A stretch of DNA of 64,000 nt from positions 27,565 through 91,564 of the forward strand of contig NZ_KE386625.1 of the NCBI RefSeq assembly GCF_000428105.1. Direction: 5' to 3'. This document shows positions 1 through 9,194 of the stretch, piece by piece. Position 1 is the first letter of the stretch; the number at the start of each line of letters is the position of its first letter. A program made the position numbers and the translations under genes. The notes beneath the pieces were generated by a model that ran no database searches, had not been told where the DNA came from, and saw nothing but the letters and a program-made list of their open reading frames with translations. The stretch is from Bacteroides pyogenes DSM 20611 = JCM 6294. Lineage in GTDB: Bacteria > Bacteroidota > Bacteroidia > Bacteroidales > Bacteroidaceae.

Positions 1-497
1 GAACAGGCAGGTCAGATGAAAGATGGAGCGATCGGGCATGCTTCTCCTCGCCACCCCGAAATAATGTCCGTTCCCCCTTTTTTGAGTAGACATAAGTCGC
101 GGAAAAAACAGAGCCTCCGACGCAAGCAAACAGAGCCTCTAACACAAACAAACAGAGCCTCTGATCTGTCCGATCAGAGGCTCTGTTTGTTTCTTAGGCA
201 CACGGTCTTTCGTCTACACAAGGCTCTTATAAGCATACTTTCGTGAAAAGCTCCGACAATACAATCGGTTATAAGGTCCGTTTTCTCATCAACCTTAAAC
301 CATGTATATCGATTCATATAGACATGGTACACCGCAATGTGAGCCCCACTTCGCCATTAGCCTTAAACTTTGCCGAATGGGTAACGAGAGCGGATTGTTC
401 CCCAAGCATCTCGGTTATTCCCCGCCAACGCATCGGGTATCCGTCGCCAATATAACGGTCAAAAAACGTTATCGTACAAGTATGCCTATTCCCCGAA
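1..497. other. Intergenic region downstream of ilvC, with a 22-bp repeat array
   Basis: No convincing gene is present. The left part holds a 22-bp tandem array and a perfect hairpin, described separately. The remaining 300 bases contain weak similarities, such as ccttaaac at 293-300 and again at 361-368, and a short stem ATAACG/CGTTAT near 453-473 just past the ilvC stop. Short open frames here lack promoters and family resemblance. Confidence 0.6.
106..192. repeat. Three 22-bp direct repeats ending in a perfect 21-bp inverted repeat
   Basis: AAACAGAGCCTC starts at 106, 128 and 150, exactly 22 bases apart. The third copy is the left arm of a perfect hairpin with arms 146-166 and 172-192 and a five-base loop. 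Both ends of the hairpin are T-rich when read outward, so it could terminate transcription from either side, including read-through from ilvC. Only the AAACAGAGCCTC core is kept between units. Confidence 0.85.
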
Positions 498-1544
498 TCA
501 GTTATTCTCGGGACGAAGTTTGCGAACGGTGACAGCCGTCTGCCACATCTCGCTTTCTCTCAGTTGGCGCAGCTCTTCGTTCAACTTGCTGCGATAATCG
601 GGTTGCGAATTGCTGTCGATAGAGATTTGCGCTTCGTTGCCGCTCTTCACGCTTTCGTACAATCTCTGCATCACAGGCTTGATAGCGTCGTGAAACGGTC
701 CCATCCAGTCGAGCGCTCCCCGTTGTGCGGTAGTGGAGCAGTTGGCATACATCCAGTCCATGCCATTCTTTGCGAACAGCGGCATCAGCGACTGGGTCAG
801 CTCTTCCACTGTTTCGTTGAAAGCTTCGGAAGGAGTATGTCCGTTTTCACGAAGAACTTCATACTGAGCCAACAGAAGTCCTTGAATAGCCCCCATCAAT
901 GAGCCTCTCTCACCCGTCAGATCAGAGTACACTTCGCGTTTGAACGTCGTTTCGAACAGATAGCCCGAGCCTACGCCGATACCCAAAGCTATCACGCGGT
1001 CGTATGCGCGTCCCGTGGCGTCTTGGAAGATAGCGTAAGAAGAGTTCAGCCCCCGCCCTTCGAGAAACATCGTACGCAATGATGTGCCCGAACCTTTGGG
1101 GGCAACCAGAATCACATCCACATCCGCAGGAGGAACAATTCCGGTACGTTCCTTGTAAGTAATACCGAAGCCATGAGAGAAGTATAAAGCTTTGCCTGCC
1201 GTCAGATGTTTCTTCACCGTAGGCCATACTTCAATCTGGGCGGCGTCTGAAAGCAGATACTGAATGATTGTACCGCGCCGGCAAGCTTCTTCGATATCAA
1301 ACAACGTTTCTCCGGGCACCCAGCCGTCGGCTACGGCTTTTTCCCAAGTCTTGCCTCCCTTGCGCTGCCCTACAATCACATTGAAGCCGTTATCACGCAA
1401 GTTGAGCGACTGTCCCGGCCCCTGCACTCCATACCCAATTACGGCTATCGTCTCATTCTTCAACACCTCCCGCGCCTTTTCCAAAGGAAACTCCTCGCGG
1501 GTTACTACGTTCTCCATCACTCCTCCAAAATTCATTTGTGCCAT
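498..1544 (-). CDS. ilvC: Ketol-acid reductoisomerase
   Basis: Converts 2-acetolactate or 2-aceto-2-hydroxybutyrate, with NADPH and Mg2+, to the dihydroxy acids of valine and isoleucine synthesis. The 348-residue product has the Rossmann motif GYGVQG near residue 38, the SHGFGI segment and the acidic metal-binding stretch around DLTGERGSLMGAIQG. Length fits the short class I enzymes. It is the last gene of the leftward ilv operon, 26 bases after the thioesterase gene. The start MAQMNF is the only sensible one before the conserved region. Confidence 0.96.
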   Translation of the reverse strand: MAQMNFGGVMENVVTREEFPLEKAREVLKNETIAVIGYGVQGPGQSLNLRDNGFNVIVGQRKGGKTWEKAVADGWVPGETLFDIEEACRRGTIIQYLLSDAAQIEVWPTVKKHLTAGKALYFSHGFGITYKERTGIVPPADVDVILVAPKGSGTSLRTMFLEGRGLNSSYAIFQDATGRAYDRVIALGIGVGSGYLFETTFKREVYSDLTGERGSLMGAIQGLLLAQYEVLRENGHTPSEAFNETVEELTQSLMPLFAKNGMDWMYANCSTTAQRGALDWMGPFHDAIKPVMQRLYESVKSGNEAQISIDSNSQPDYRSKLNEELRQLRESEMWQTAVTVRKLRPENN

Positions 1545-1570
1545 TTTCTTTTCAATTTTCCGTTATTATT

Positions 1571-2320
1571 TTATTTATCTGCAAATATCACTTTCGAACG
1601 GCAAAGAACCTCTTCACCGTTCTTTCTTACCTCAATATGGTATTCATCTTCCGAAGCCTCATCGCAGAAGAACGAAAGCTTGTCTCCGTAATACCCTTCG
1701 GCAACATACGCCATCTCAAAGCGGCGGATGCGTTTCTCCCGGTAAAGCTCGATCGGGAACAAGTCCAGAATGTGCTCAATGTAGCGAATGCTGTTCACAT
1801 GTCCGTTGATATCGATGTCGCTATATTTCGCTGTCAACACTGCCTGCGGCTCTTTGGCAGCAACCTTAATGCGCGAAGGCTTCTCTATCGGACAAGGCTC
1901 ATCGCATACATAATCCATGATGCTCCCCTCATGAAGAGTCAGCAAATCGGCCGGTTTACGCGTATTCAAGCTAATCATCGCCCACACGGAACGCGCGTAT
2001 CCTATTTTCCTGCCTTCTTTATCGACAATGGCAAAATTGCGGTCGGTAAACAAGCGGTAGACGTTTTCCACCCACGTTTGGATAGAGAAATCTTCGTATT
2101 GGCAGGGCATCTCATCCAACTCTATAGCCAAACGCGAAAGCACCCAGGTATAATTCTCTTCGTTCAGTGTGGCGATTCCGAATCCGCGTTCGGTGGCATG
2201 AAAGCCGGCGCAATTAAGCAAGTGATTTCCCAGCACTCCCATAGTCAGCTCTCCGTTAAAGTCGACATGAAAAGGTTCGGCTACAAAATGATAACTCCCA
2301 ATTTTATTCTCTCGATTCAT
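1571..2320 (-). CDS. Acyl-ACP thioesterase (FatA/FatB-like)
   Basis: A 249-residue protein with the double hot-dog layout of acyl-[acyl-carrier-protein] thioesterases. The second half carries the conserved stretch YSDIDINGHVNSIRYIE (about residues 165-181), where the family has its Asn/His active-site residues. Such enzymes release free fatty acids from ACP in the cytoplasm. It lies between ilvN and ilvC with short gaps, so it is very probably cotranscribed with branched-chain amino acid genes. A link to branched-chain fatty acids is only inference from position. Confidence 0.88.
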   Translation of the reverse strand: MNRENKIGSYHFVAEPFHVDFNGELTMGVLGNHLLNCAGFHATERGFGIATLNEENYTWVLSRLAIELDEMPCQYEDFSIQTWVENVYRLFTDRNFAIVDKEGRKIGYARSVWAMISLNTRKPADLLTLHEGSIMDYVCDEPCPIEKPSRIKVAAKEPQAVLTAKYSDIDINGHVNSIRYIEHILDLFPIELYREKRIRRFEMAYVAEGYYGDKLSFFCDEASEDEYHIEVRKNGEEVLCRSKVIFADK

Positions 2321-2440
2321 TTTATTTCAATTAATATTTAAAAACTGCTTCAATATTCTTCCTATGCAAAGCCTGTGTTATTAAAAAACTGGCTTTTCTT
2401 GATCAAACAAAGAGGTCCACTGAGAAAAATCCTCTCCTTT

Positions 2441-3001
2441 CTAAGAACAGGCAACCGGAAACTGCCTTCTGGCTTCCCGCGCCTCCAAAAACTCGTTTAC
2501 CCGTTCGAAACAGCTTGTCGTGATAGCCACACGGCCGGAACGTACGAACTGCAAGACGCAATTCAACTCTTTCAACTCCTCATAAAGAGCCGTTATATCT
2601 TCACTCTTTCCGTTCTTTTCCACAACGGAAAACGTCGGGTTCACCTCCACAATGCGCGCATTGTATTGCCTGATAACTTTCGACGCCTCCGGATTCTCCT
2701 GAAAAGCAGGAGTAGCTACCTTATATAACGCTATCTCGTGCGAATAAATTTCATCCTCCGTAAAAAAGTGGGCCTGAATGACATCGATCTTCTTTTCAAT
2801 CTGCTTCGCCACTTTTTCAATCGTATCTTTATCGGTCCAAGCCGTAATGGTATATTTGTGTACTCCTTTAATAGACGAGGCCGAAACATTCAGACTCTCT
2901 ATATTGATTTGGCGACGGGTAAACACCGCAGTCACCTGATTCAGCAATCCGGCAAAATTCTCGGAATGAACAATAATGGTATATAATGTTTTCTCATTCA
3001 T
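2441..3001 (-). CDS. ilvN: Acetolactate synthase small (regulatory) subunit
   Basis: A 186-residue ACT-domain subunit that binds the catalytic subunit and confers valine feedback control. The N-terminal ACT fold is visible (YTIIVHSENFAGLLNQVT, then RRQINIESLNVSAS). The length matches IlvH/IlvN proteins with a second C-terminal domain. It begins 27 bases after ilvB and is followed at 120 bases by the thioesterase. The symbol ilvH would serve equally well. Confidence 0.94.
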   Translation of the reverse strand: MNEKTLYTIIVHSENFAGLLNQVTAVFTRRQINIESLNVSASSIKGVHKYTITAWTDKDTIEKVAKQIEKKIDVIQAHFFTEDEIYSHEIALYKVATPAFQENPEASKVIRQYNARIVEVNPTFSVVEKNGKSEDITALYEELKELNCVLQFVRSGRVAITTSCFERVNEFLEAREARRQFPVACS

Positions 3002-3028
3002 AACTCACTCATTTATCGATTCACATGC

Positions 3029-4723
3029 TTAACACTCCAGCAACATCTGGTTCACCGAACCTCCCGGAGGAGTCATCGGCATAACATTTCCCTCCTCCTG
3101 CACGCAAGCTTCAAGCAAAAACGGTCCATCTGTTGCCAGCATTTCGTCCACTGCCGCTTTCAGTTCTTCACGTGCAAACACTCTTCTGGAAGGAATGCCG
3201 TAAGCTTCCGCTATCTTCATATAATCCGGATTCTGCATCGGGGTAAAAGAATACCGCCCGTTGAAAAACATAGCCTGCCATTGGCGCACATTTCCCAAAA
3301 AGTTATTGTTCATGCAAATAATCTTCACGGGAGCTTGCTGTTCCATAATCGTACCCAGCTCTTGAATATTCATCTGAAGTCCGCCGTCGCCCATAAACGC
3401 GCACACTGTCCGATCGGGACGTCCGAAGGTTGCCCCGATGGCTGCGGGAAGACTGAAGCCCATCGTTCCCAATCCGCCCGAAGTAACGATGCTGCGTTCT
3501 TGAGTATATTTAAAATAGCGGGCGGCCATCATCTGATTCTGTCCGACATCGGTCACCAACACTGCCCGATGGAGTGTCGCCTCGCTGACAGCCCGCACCA
3601 CTTCTCCCATACTCAGCTCCTCCGAAGCCGGATACAGTTCGGGGCGAATCACCCTTTCTTCTTCCACCTGCTCATATTCCCCGAAACTATCGATCCATTC
3701 GGCGTGTTTTTTTTTCTTCAAAAGACGGGCAACCGCCGGTAAAGTTTCTCTGCAATCTCCCAAGACAGCCACATCCGCCCGTACATTCTTATTGATTTCT
3801 CCCGGATCGATATCGAAATGAATCACTTTCGCCTGTTTGGCATAAGTCGCCACATTACCCGTCACCCGATCATCGAAACGCATCCCGACAGCAATCAGTA
3901 CGTCGCACTTATTGGTATTCATATTCGGTCCCAGATTACCGTGCATCCCCAACATTCCCTTATTAAGAGGATGCTCCGTGGGCAAGACAGAGAGTCCGTG
4001 CAATGTACAGCCGGCAGGGAGGTCGGCTTTTTCAATAAAAGCAATAAGTTCTTTTTGGGCGTTTGCGAGTTCCACGCCCTGACCGACCAACACAAACGGA
4101 CGTTCGGCAGCGTTTATCAGCTCAGCGGCCTCTTTTACAGACGCTTCATCCGTATCGGGCACGGGTACATAGCTGCGTACAAAGTCAATTGCAACCGGCT
4201 CGTAATGAATCTTCTCCACCTGCGCATTCTTCGCGAAGTCGAGAACCACCGGACCGGGACGACCGGAACGAGCGATATAAAAAGCGCGCGCCACCGCCCA
4301 TGCCACGTCTTCTGCCCGGCGAATCTGATAGCTCCATTTACTGATGGGCTGAGTAATGCCTACCAAGTCTACTTCCTGAAAAGCGTCCGTTCCCAAAAAG
4401 CCTGTCCCCACCTGACCTGCAATCACAACGAGAGGACAACTGTCTATCATGGCATCCGCAATACCTGTAATCGTATTGGTAGCGCCGGGGCCACTGGTTA
4501 CCAGACACACTCCTACCTTGCCTGATACACGGGCATATCCTTGAGCCGCATGAGCAGCTCCTTGTTCATGACGAACCAAAATATGGTTCAACGCATGTCG
4601 AAAGTCGAACAAAGCATCGAAGGTAGGCATGATAGAGCCTCCCGGATAACCGAAAACAGTAGTTACCCCCTGATGCTCCAAAGAGCGCATCATCGCTTCC
4701 GCTCCTGTTATAAAGTCTTTCAT
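3029..4723 (-). CDS. ilvB: Acetolactate synthase large (catalytic) subunit
   Basis: Thiamine-diphosphate enzyme that condenses pyruvate with pyruvate or 2-oxobutyrate. At 564 residues it has the normal three-domain length. The catalytic Glu lies in VRHEQGAAHAAQGYAR (Glu53). The FAD-binding middle domain follows, and the ThDP/Mg motif GDGG...NNNFLGNVRQWQ is in the C-terminal third. It is the second gene of the ilv operon, 116 bases after ilvD and immediately before its regulatory subunit. Confidence 0.96.
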   Translation of the reverse strand: MKDFITGAEAMMRSLEHQGVTTVFGYPGGSIMPTFDALFDFRHALNHILVRHEQGAAHAAQGYARVSGKVGVCLVTSGPGATNTITGIADAMIDSCPLVVIAGQVGTGFLGTDAFQEVDLVGITQPISKWSYQIRRAEDVAWAVARAFYIARSGRPGPVVLDFAKNAQVEKIHYEPVAIDFVRSYVPVPDTDEASVKEAAELINAAERPFVLVGQGVELANAQKELIAFIEKADLPAGCTLHGLSVLPTEHPLNKGMLGMHGNLGPNMNTNKCDVLIAVGMRFDDRVTGNVATYAKQAKVIHFDIDPGEINKNVRADVAVLGDCRETLPAVARLLKKKKHAEWIDSFGEYEQVEEERVIRPELYPASEELSMGEVVRAVSEATLHRAVLVTDVGQNQMMAARYFKYTQERSIVTSGGLGTMGFSLPAAIGATFGRPDRTVCAFMGDGGLQMNIQELGTIMEQQAPVKIICMNNNFLGNVRQWQAMFFNGRYSFTPMQNPDYMKIAEAYGIPSRRVFAREELKAAVDEMLATDGPFLLEACVQEEGNVMPMTPPGGSVNQMLLEC

Positions 4724-4839
4724 AAGTACATTCCGAATTAATAATTAAGGTATGGAAACCGGTTCAATTTCTATAAGAAAACCAACAGCCACGCATTCTT
4801 TATATACAATTGAAACAGCTTCTTATCTAACTCTATTCA

Positions 4840-6642
4840 CTAATCAATCAGTCTCACCGCTCCTTTATCAGCCGAACTCACCATAGCGGCATAGGCTTTT
4901 AGGCTCTTCGGCACATTCCTGTCACGAGTGACCGGAGTCATCGGACGAGCAGCCAATTCTTCCTCTGTAAGCCTTACGTTAATCTTCCGGTTTGGAATAT
5001 CAATGTCAATCACATCGCCATCCACTATCTTTCCTATATTTCCCCCGGCAGCGGCCTCAGGCGAAATATGCCCGATGCTCAGACCGGAAGTCCCGCCGCT
5101 AAAACGTCCGTCGGTAATTAAAGCGCACTCTTTGCCTAAATGACGAGACTTAATATAAGAGGTAGGATAAAGCATCTCCTGCATACCCGGCCCTCCCTTC
5201 GGACCTTCGTGTGCAATCACGACTACATCGCCGCTCACCACCTTACCCGAAAGGATGCCTTCACAAGCCGCCTCCTGCGAATCGAACACTTTGGCGGGAC
5301 CTGTAAACCGCCATATACTCTCATCAACTCCGGCAGTTTTCACCACACATCCATCCTGCGCAATGTTTCCTTTCAATATAGCCAATCCGCCATCCTTGCT
5401 GTAAGCATGGGCTATATCTCGGATACATCCGTTAGCACGATCCGTATCCAACTCGTCGTAATAAGCGTTTTGTGAGCCGAGTATCAGATTAAATGTTTTT
5501 CCGGGGGCACTCGCATACTTTATCAATGCCTTCTGACAGACTTTCGGATTCGTCACAGCATAAGCATCAATGGCTTCTGATAATGAAAGCCCGTCTACCC
5601 GCCTTACGGAGGTATCGACCAAACCGCCTTTTGCCAATTCATTCATAATGGAAAGAACACCTCCCGCACGGTTTACATCCTGAATATGATATTTCTGCGA
5701 GTTAGGAGCTACTTTACACAAGCAAGGAGTCTTGCGGGAAAGCAAGTCGATATCGTCCATTTTGAAGTCTACTTCTGCTTCGCGAGCAATCGCCAACAAA
5801 TGGAGCACGGTATTGGTAGATCCGCCCATTGCGATATCCAGTGTCATCGCATTCAAAAAGGCCTCACGGGTAGCGATACTGCGCGGGAGCACGCTATCAT
5901 CTCCCTTCTCATAATACTTCATGGCATTTTCGACAATCAGTCGGGCGGCATCTTTAAACAACTCTTTACGATTTAGGTGCGTAGCTACAATGGTTCCATT
6001 GCCGGGGAGCGCCAAACCGATCGCTTCATTCAGACAATTCATGGAGTTGGCCGTAAACATACCCGAACAAGATCCGCATGTGGGACAAGCATGTTGCTCG
6101 ATACCTTTCACTTGTTCATCAGTCACATTCTCATCAGCCGACCGCACCATGGCATCCACCAGATCCAGTTGTTTTCCGTTCCATTCGCCTGCCTCCATCG
6201 GTCCGCCCGATACAAAAACTGTAGGAATGTTCAAACGCATGGCAGCCATCAGCATACCCGGAGTAATCTTATCGCAGTTGCTGATGCACACCATGGCATC
6301 CGCTTTATGCGCATTAACCATATATTCCACGCTATCGGCTATGATATCTCGCGAAGGAAGGGAATAGAGCATACCGTCGTGCCCCATAGCGATACCGTCG
6401 TCGATAGCAATCGTATTAAATTCTGCTGCGAAACATCCCATACTTTCAATCTCAGTTTTCACAAACTGACCTATCTCATGGAGATGCACATGACCGGGCA
6501 CAAATTGTGTGAATGAATTTACGACAGCTATAATAGGTTTTCCGATCTGCTGCCTTTTCATCCCGTTAGCCGCCCACAATGCGCGTGCTCCTGCCATTCG
6601 ACGCCCTTGCGTGCTAAACGAACTACGTAACTGCTTTTTCAT
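4840..6642 (-). CDS. ilvD: Dihydroxy-acid dehydratase
   Basis: Iron-sulfur enzyme that dehydrates the dihydroxy acids to 2-oxoisovalerate and 3-methyl-2-oxopentanoate. The 600-residue product shows the cluster-binding motifs CDKITPGM (Cys123) and [19 protein letters not shown] (Cys192 equivalent to the E. coli ligand). It is the first structural gene of the operon. Its ATG lies about 20 bases past the U-tract of the leader terminator, with only an A-rich region and no Shine-Dalgarno before it. Confidence 0.96.
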   Translation of the reverse strand: MKKQLRSSFSTQGRRMAGARALWAANGMKRQQIGKPIIAVVNSFTQFVPGHVHLHEIGQFVKTEIESMGCFAAEFNTIAIDDGIAMGHDGMLYSLPSRDIIADSVEYMVNAHKADAMVCISNCDKITPGMLMAAMRLNIPTVFVSGGPMEAGEWNGKQLDLVDAMVRSADENVTDEQVKGIEQHACPTCGSCSGMFTANSMNCLNEAIGLALPGNGTIVATHLNRKELFKDAARLIVENAMKYYEKGDDSVLPRSIATREAFLNAMTLDIAMGGSTNTVLHLLAIAREAEVDFKMDDIDLLSRKTPCLCKVAPNSQKYHIQDVNRAGGVLSIMNELAKGGLVDTSVRRVDGLSLSEAIDAYAVTNPKVCQKALIKYASAPGKTFNLILGSQNAYYDELDTDRANGCIRDIAHAYSKDGGLAILKGNIAQDGCVVKTAGVDESIWRFTGPAKVFDSQEAACEGILSGKVVSGDVVVIAHEGPKGGPGMQEMLYPTSYIKSRHLGKECALITDGRFSGGTSGLSIGHISPEAAAGGNIGKIVDGDVIDIDIPNRKINVRLTEEELAARPMTPVTRDRNVPKSLKAYAAMVSSADKGAVRLID

Positions 6643-6662
6643 TTCAAAATATATGTTTAATG

Positions 6663-6695
6663 AAAAAAGCCTTTCTCACAACTGTGAGAAAGGCT
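6663..6695 (-). terminator. Intrinsic terminator of the ilv attenuator
   Basis: On the leftward transcript a perfect 13-base stem (arms 6695-6683 and 6680-6668) is followed at once by six U residues (6668-6663). It lies only 20 bases before ilvD, inside the leader, so it must be conditional. Its 5' arm can pair instead with an upstream segment at 6747-6737. Confidence 0.9.
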
Positions 6696-6736
6696 CCTAC
6701 AACTTATTATGCTCGAGATATGTATACATACAAAAA

Positions 6737-6747
6737 CCTTCCTCACA
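6737..6747 (-). promoter_or_regulatory. Antiterminator segment of the ilv leader
   Basis: The leader RNA segment TGTGAGGAAGG pairs over all 11 bases, with one G-U, with CCTTTCTCACA in the 5' arm of the terminator. It overlaps the stop codon of the leader peptide (6743-6745). A ribosome that reaches the stop would cover it and let the terminator form, whereas one stalled on Ile/Val codons would leave it free. The pairing is seen in sequence; the mechanism is inference from classical attenuation. Confidence 0.78.
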
Positions 6748-6820
6748 TTCCTGATGAAACCACCACGACGCGAATAATATGCAAAGTTGCAAGGTTAATA
6801 GATGTATGTAGCACAATCAT
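6743..6820 (-). CDS. ilvL: ilv leader peptide (attenuator)
   Basis: A 25-codon frame starting ATG at 6820 and ending TGA at 6743. It holds four Ile, five Val and three Leu codons, including the run IIRVVVV just before the end, exactly the amino acids made by this operon. It sits between a consensus promoter and the conditional terminator. The symbol is used by analogy with the enterobacterial leader peptides, not by homology. Too short for ordinary gene callers. Confidence 0.82.
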   Translation of the reverse strand: MIVLHTSINLATLHIIRVVVVSSGM

Positions 6821-6845
6821 TATATATACTTTATTTTCTTGTTTG

Positions 6846-6876
6846 CAAAGGTAAGGGCTTTTTTATTATTTCCAAA
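6846..6876 (-). promoter_or_regulatory. Bacteroides promoter of the ilv operon
   Basis: Read leftward, TTTG (6876-6873), 19 bases, then TACCTTTG (6853-6846): a full match to the TTTG-N19-TAnnTTTG primary promoter of Bacteroides. Transcription would start near 6838, giving a leader of about 195 bases that contains the leader peptide and the attenuator. Confidence 0.88.
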
Positions 6877-7065
6877 CAAATCGACTAAAAAATGAAGATA
6901 AAAATATTTATTCGTAAGAATAGATAGAGATTTACAAGTCATTTTATTACTTTAATATAATAGATGAAAGGTTATACGCATACTATGAATCGGTATATTT
7001 TCAAAGAAAAGCCCTTAATAATCTGAAATTTATCTTCTGCTTACCGTAGGAAAGCAAATAATTCG

Positions 7066-7073
7066 TATCTTTG
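7066..7073 (+). promoter_or_regulatory. Probable slyD promoter, -7 element
   Basis: TATCTTTG matches TAnnTTTG and lies 49 bases before the slyD start. The expected upstream TTTG at the right spacing is not evident (TTAC there), so this is a partial match. Confidence 0.6.
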
Positions 7074-7121
7074 TCGCCCCCGTTTTTGCGGGATTCATTA
7101 ACTAAGAAATATTAAAATCAG

Positions 7122-7730
7122 ATGGAAACAGCAGAAAACAAGTACATCACCGTTGCATACAGACTATATACAATGGAAGATGGTGAAAAAGAATTGTTCG
7201 AAGAAGCAAAAGCCGATCATCCTTTCCAATTTATTTCCGGATTGGGAACAACGCTTGAAGATTTCGAAAATCAGATAACGGTTTTGTCGAAAGGAGATAA
7301 GTTCGATTTTACCATTCCTGCCGACAAAGCGTACGGAGAGTATGACGAGCAACATGTCATCGAACTCCCCAAGCACATCTTCGAAGTAGACGGCGCATTC
7401 GACAAAGAACGCGTTAAAGAAGGAAACATCGTACCTCTTATGACCGCAGACGGACAGCAGGTAAACGCAAGCGTAGTAGAAATCAAAGAAGACGTAGTGG
7501 TAGTAGACCTGAATCACCCTTTGGCAGGAGCCAGCTTGATTTTCGAAGGAGAGGTGATTGAAAACCGTCCTGCCACGAATGAAGAGATTCAGGAACTGGT
7601 AAAGATGATGAGCGGCGACGGTTGTGGATGTGGAAGTTGCGGTGATCACGGATGCGGCGATGGCTGCGGATGCGAAGAAAACAGTTGCGGATGCGGAAGC
7701 GACTGCGGTTGTGAAGGAAGCTGCCACTAA
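7122..7730 (+). CDS. slyD: FKBP-type peptidyl-prolyl isomerase, SlyD family
   Basis: Cytoplasmic prolyl isomerase and chaperone with a metal-binding tail. Residues 1-150 show the split FKBP domain with inserted flap (VAYRLYTMEDGEKELFEEA; then GDKFDFTIPADKAYGEYDE). The last 38 residues are almost only Gly, Cys, His and Asp, with many CGC and CGxC motifs, as in SlyD proteins that bind nickel or zinc. Monocistronic: own promoter before it and a hairpin terminator after it. The symbol is assigned on the family and the tail. Confidence 0.9.
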   Translation: METAENKYITVAYRLYTMEDGEKELFEEAKADHPFQFISGLGTTLEDFENQITVLSKGDKFDFTIPADKAYGEYDEQHVIELPKHIFEVDGAFDKERVKEGNIVPLMTADGQQVNASVVEIKEDVVVVDLNHPLAGASLIFEGEVIENRPATNEEIQELVKMMSGDGCGCGSCGDHGCGDGCGCEENSCGCGSDCGCEGSCH

Positions 7731-7840
7731 ACCCGTGCTAATCTACTTTTAGATGCGGCCAACAAGTTTATGCGAACAGCCGGATTACCTGTCCGGGTAG
7801 CCGAACTTGTAGATAAAACCGGAACTAATTCATTTTAAAC

Positions 7841-7880
7841 CTTACCCAAGTTTACTAACTTTAGCGTATTCTTGGGTAAG
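7841..7880. repeat. Inverted repeat between slyD and the convergent cyuA-like gene
   Basis: CTTACCCAAG at 7841-7850 is perfectly inverted at 7871-7880 with a 20-base loop. It precedes the terminator hairpin. It could be a second structured 3' end or a protein site; nothing decides. Confidence 0.6.
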
Positions 7881-7893
7881 TTCGTATGCATGA

Positions 7894-7915
7894 CCGCCCG
7901 AGAATGGCGGGTTTT
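7894..7915 (+). terminator. Terminator downstream of slyD
   Basis: Stem CCGCC (7894-7898) / GGCGG (7906-7910), loop of seven bases, then GTTTTATTT. It overlaps the end of the convergent cyuA-like gene, whose stop begins at 7914. Confidence 0.7.
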
Positions 7916-9194
7916 ATTTATGCGTCATAATATCCAACACCATCTTATCTGTTTCATTCATTCCTTTCGAACCTATTTGGGTCAAGTTACGAATACTTTG
8001 ATCCACATCTTCATCAATAATCCCCTCTACAGAAGTGACACAACGGTCTTCCATCGCCATCATTGCCGACAATACAGCTGTAGAAACTCCTGTCGTCACT
8101 TTCAAGGCACAACTCGGTTTCGCCCCGTCGCAAATCATTCCCGTTAGGTTTGCAATCATATTTTGAACGGCAAAAGCCACTCGGTCATAATCCCCTCCCA
8201 TCAACCAGGTTATTCCGCAACTGGATCCCGTAGCTGCCACTACGCAACCGCAAAGAGCTGACAAGCGTCCCAAGCTTTGCTTGATGTAAATAACCGTCAG
8301 GTGGCTAAGCACCAAAGCGCGAATCAACTCTTCTTCGGTCTTGCCGTTTTCTTCGGCATAAATCACCACCGGCAACGTAGCAGAGATTCCTTGATTTCCG
8401 CTGCCCGAATTGCTCATCACGGGAATCATTGCGCCTGCCATACGCGCGTCGCATGCACCTGAGGTATAAGAAAGAATACGTGAAAACACAGTATCGCCCA
8501 GCACTTTACTTCTCTGTGTTCCACAAAGCATTTTACCCAACGAGTGTCCGTAATCGCCCTTGAAAGACTGCTCCGCCGCTGCTTTATTCAAACGAGCCGT
8601 ATCCAGAATAAAACGAATATCGTCCAACGGAGTGGTCAATGCGAACTCGTACACCTTACGCAGGTTGAGGTCTAGCGTATGCTCGTTGTCTTCTTCCTGA
8701 GGCACCTGCTGCACATCAAGTAGCACTTCGCCATCACAAGCCAGATAAACGAACGAAGTATGCCCGCCTGCAATAATGGCAGTGGATTTCCGTCCGTTTG
8801 CCTCGCAAATCGCTTCAATATAAAGCTTTTCGGATATGTCTTTTTTCAAAGCGATACGAATGCGTTTCTCATCGATTAAGCGTTTGCCGCGTTCTACCGC
8901 TTCAGGCGTGCAGTCTTTCAGCACTTCCAGCTGGTAAGCGGATTTACCGATCAAAGCTCCCAAAGCTACGGCTATGGGAAGCCCGATCATTCCCGTCCCC
9001 GGTATTCCCACTCCCATCGCGTTCTTCAGAACATTGGCACTCAAGAATACATTCACCCGTTCAGGCTTACAATCCAATAATTCGGCAGCCTTGGCAACAC
9101 ACAGAGCAACCGCTATCGGTTCGGTACAGCCGATAGCAGGAACCACTTCTTCCTTTATCAGCTCTATAATCTGTTTTCTTTCTGATTCGGTCAT
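7914..9194 (-). CDS. L-cysteine desulfidase / serine dehydratase alpha family (UPF0597, CyuA-like)
   Basis: The 426-residue protein belongs to the family of CyuA/YhaM iron-sulfur cysteine desulfidases, which break L-cysteine into pyruvate, ammonia and sulfide and are related to the alpha part of L-serine dehydratases. Visible marks are the N-terminal PAIGCTEPIAVAL (Cys23), the central NSGSGNQGI stretch and the Cys-rich segment GMICDGAKPSCALK. Monocistronic; a TATTTTTG promoter element is seen leftward at 9224-9217. The substrate (Cys or Ser) is not proven by sequence. Confidence 0.85.
   Translation of the reverse strand: MTESERKQIIELIKEEVVPAIGCTEPIAVALCVAKAAELLDCKPERVNVFLSANVLKNAMGVGIPGTGMIGLPIAVALGALIGKSAYQLEVLKDCTPEAVERGKRLIDEKRIRIALKKDISEKLYIEAICEANGRKSTAIIAGGHTSFVYLACDGEVLLDVQQVPQEEDNEHTLDLNLRKVYEFALTTPLDDIRFILDTARLNKAAAEQSFKGDYGHSLGKMLCGTQRSKVLGDTVFSRILSYTSGACDARMAGAMIPVMSNSGSGNQGISATLPVVIYAEENGKTEEELIRALVLSHLTVIYIKQSLGRLSALCGCVVAATGSSCGITWLMGGDYDRVAFAVQNMIANLTGMICDGAKPSCALKVTTGVSTAVLSAMMAMEDRCVTSVEGIIDEDVDQSIRNLTQIGSKGMNETDKMVLDIMTHK

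Noticed and set aside
243..497. Possible further 22-bp array downstream of ilvC
   Set aside because: Only scattered short similarities with intervals of 24 and 68 were seen; not enough to call a repeat.
1538..2341. A 267-codon plus-strand frame
   Set aside because: Antisense to the acyl-ACP thioesterase gene and without family motifs or a promoter.
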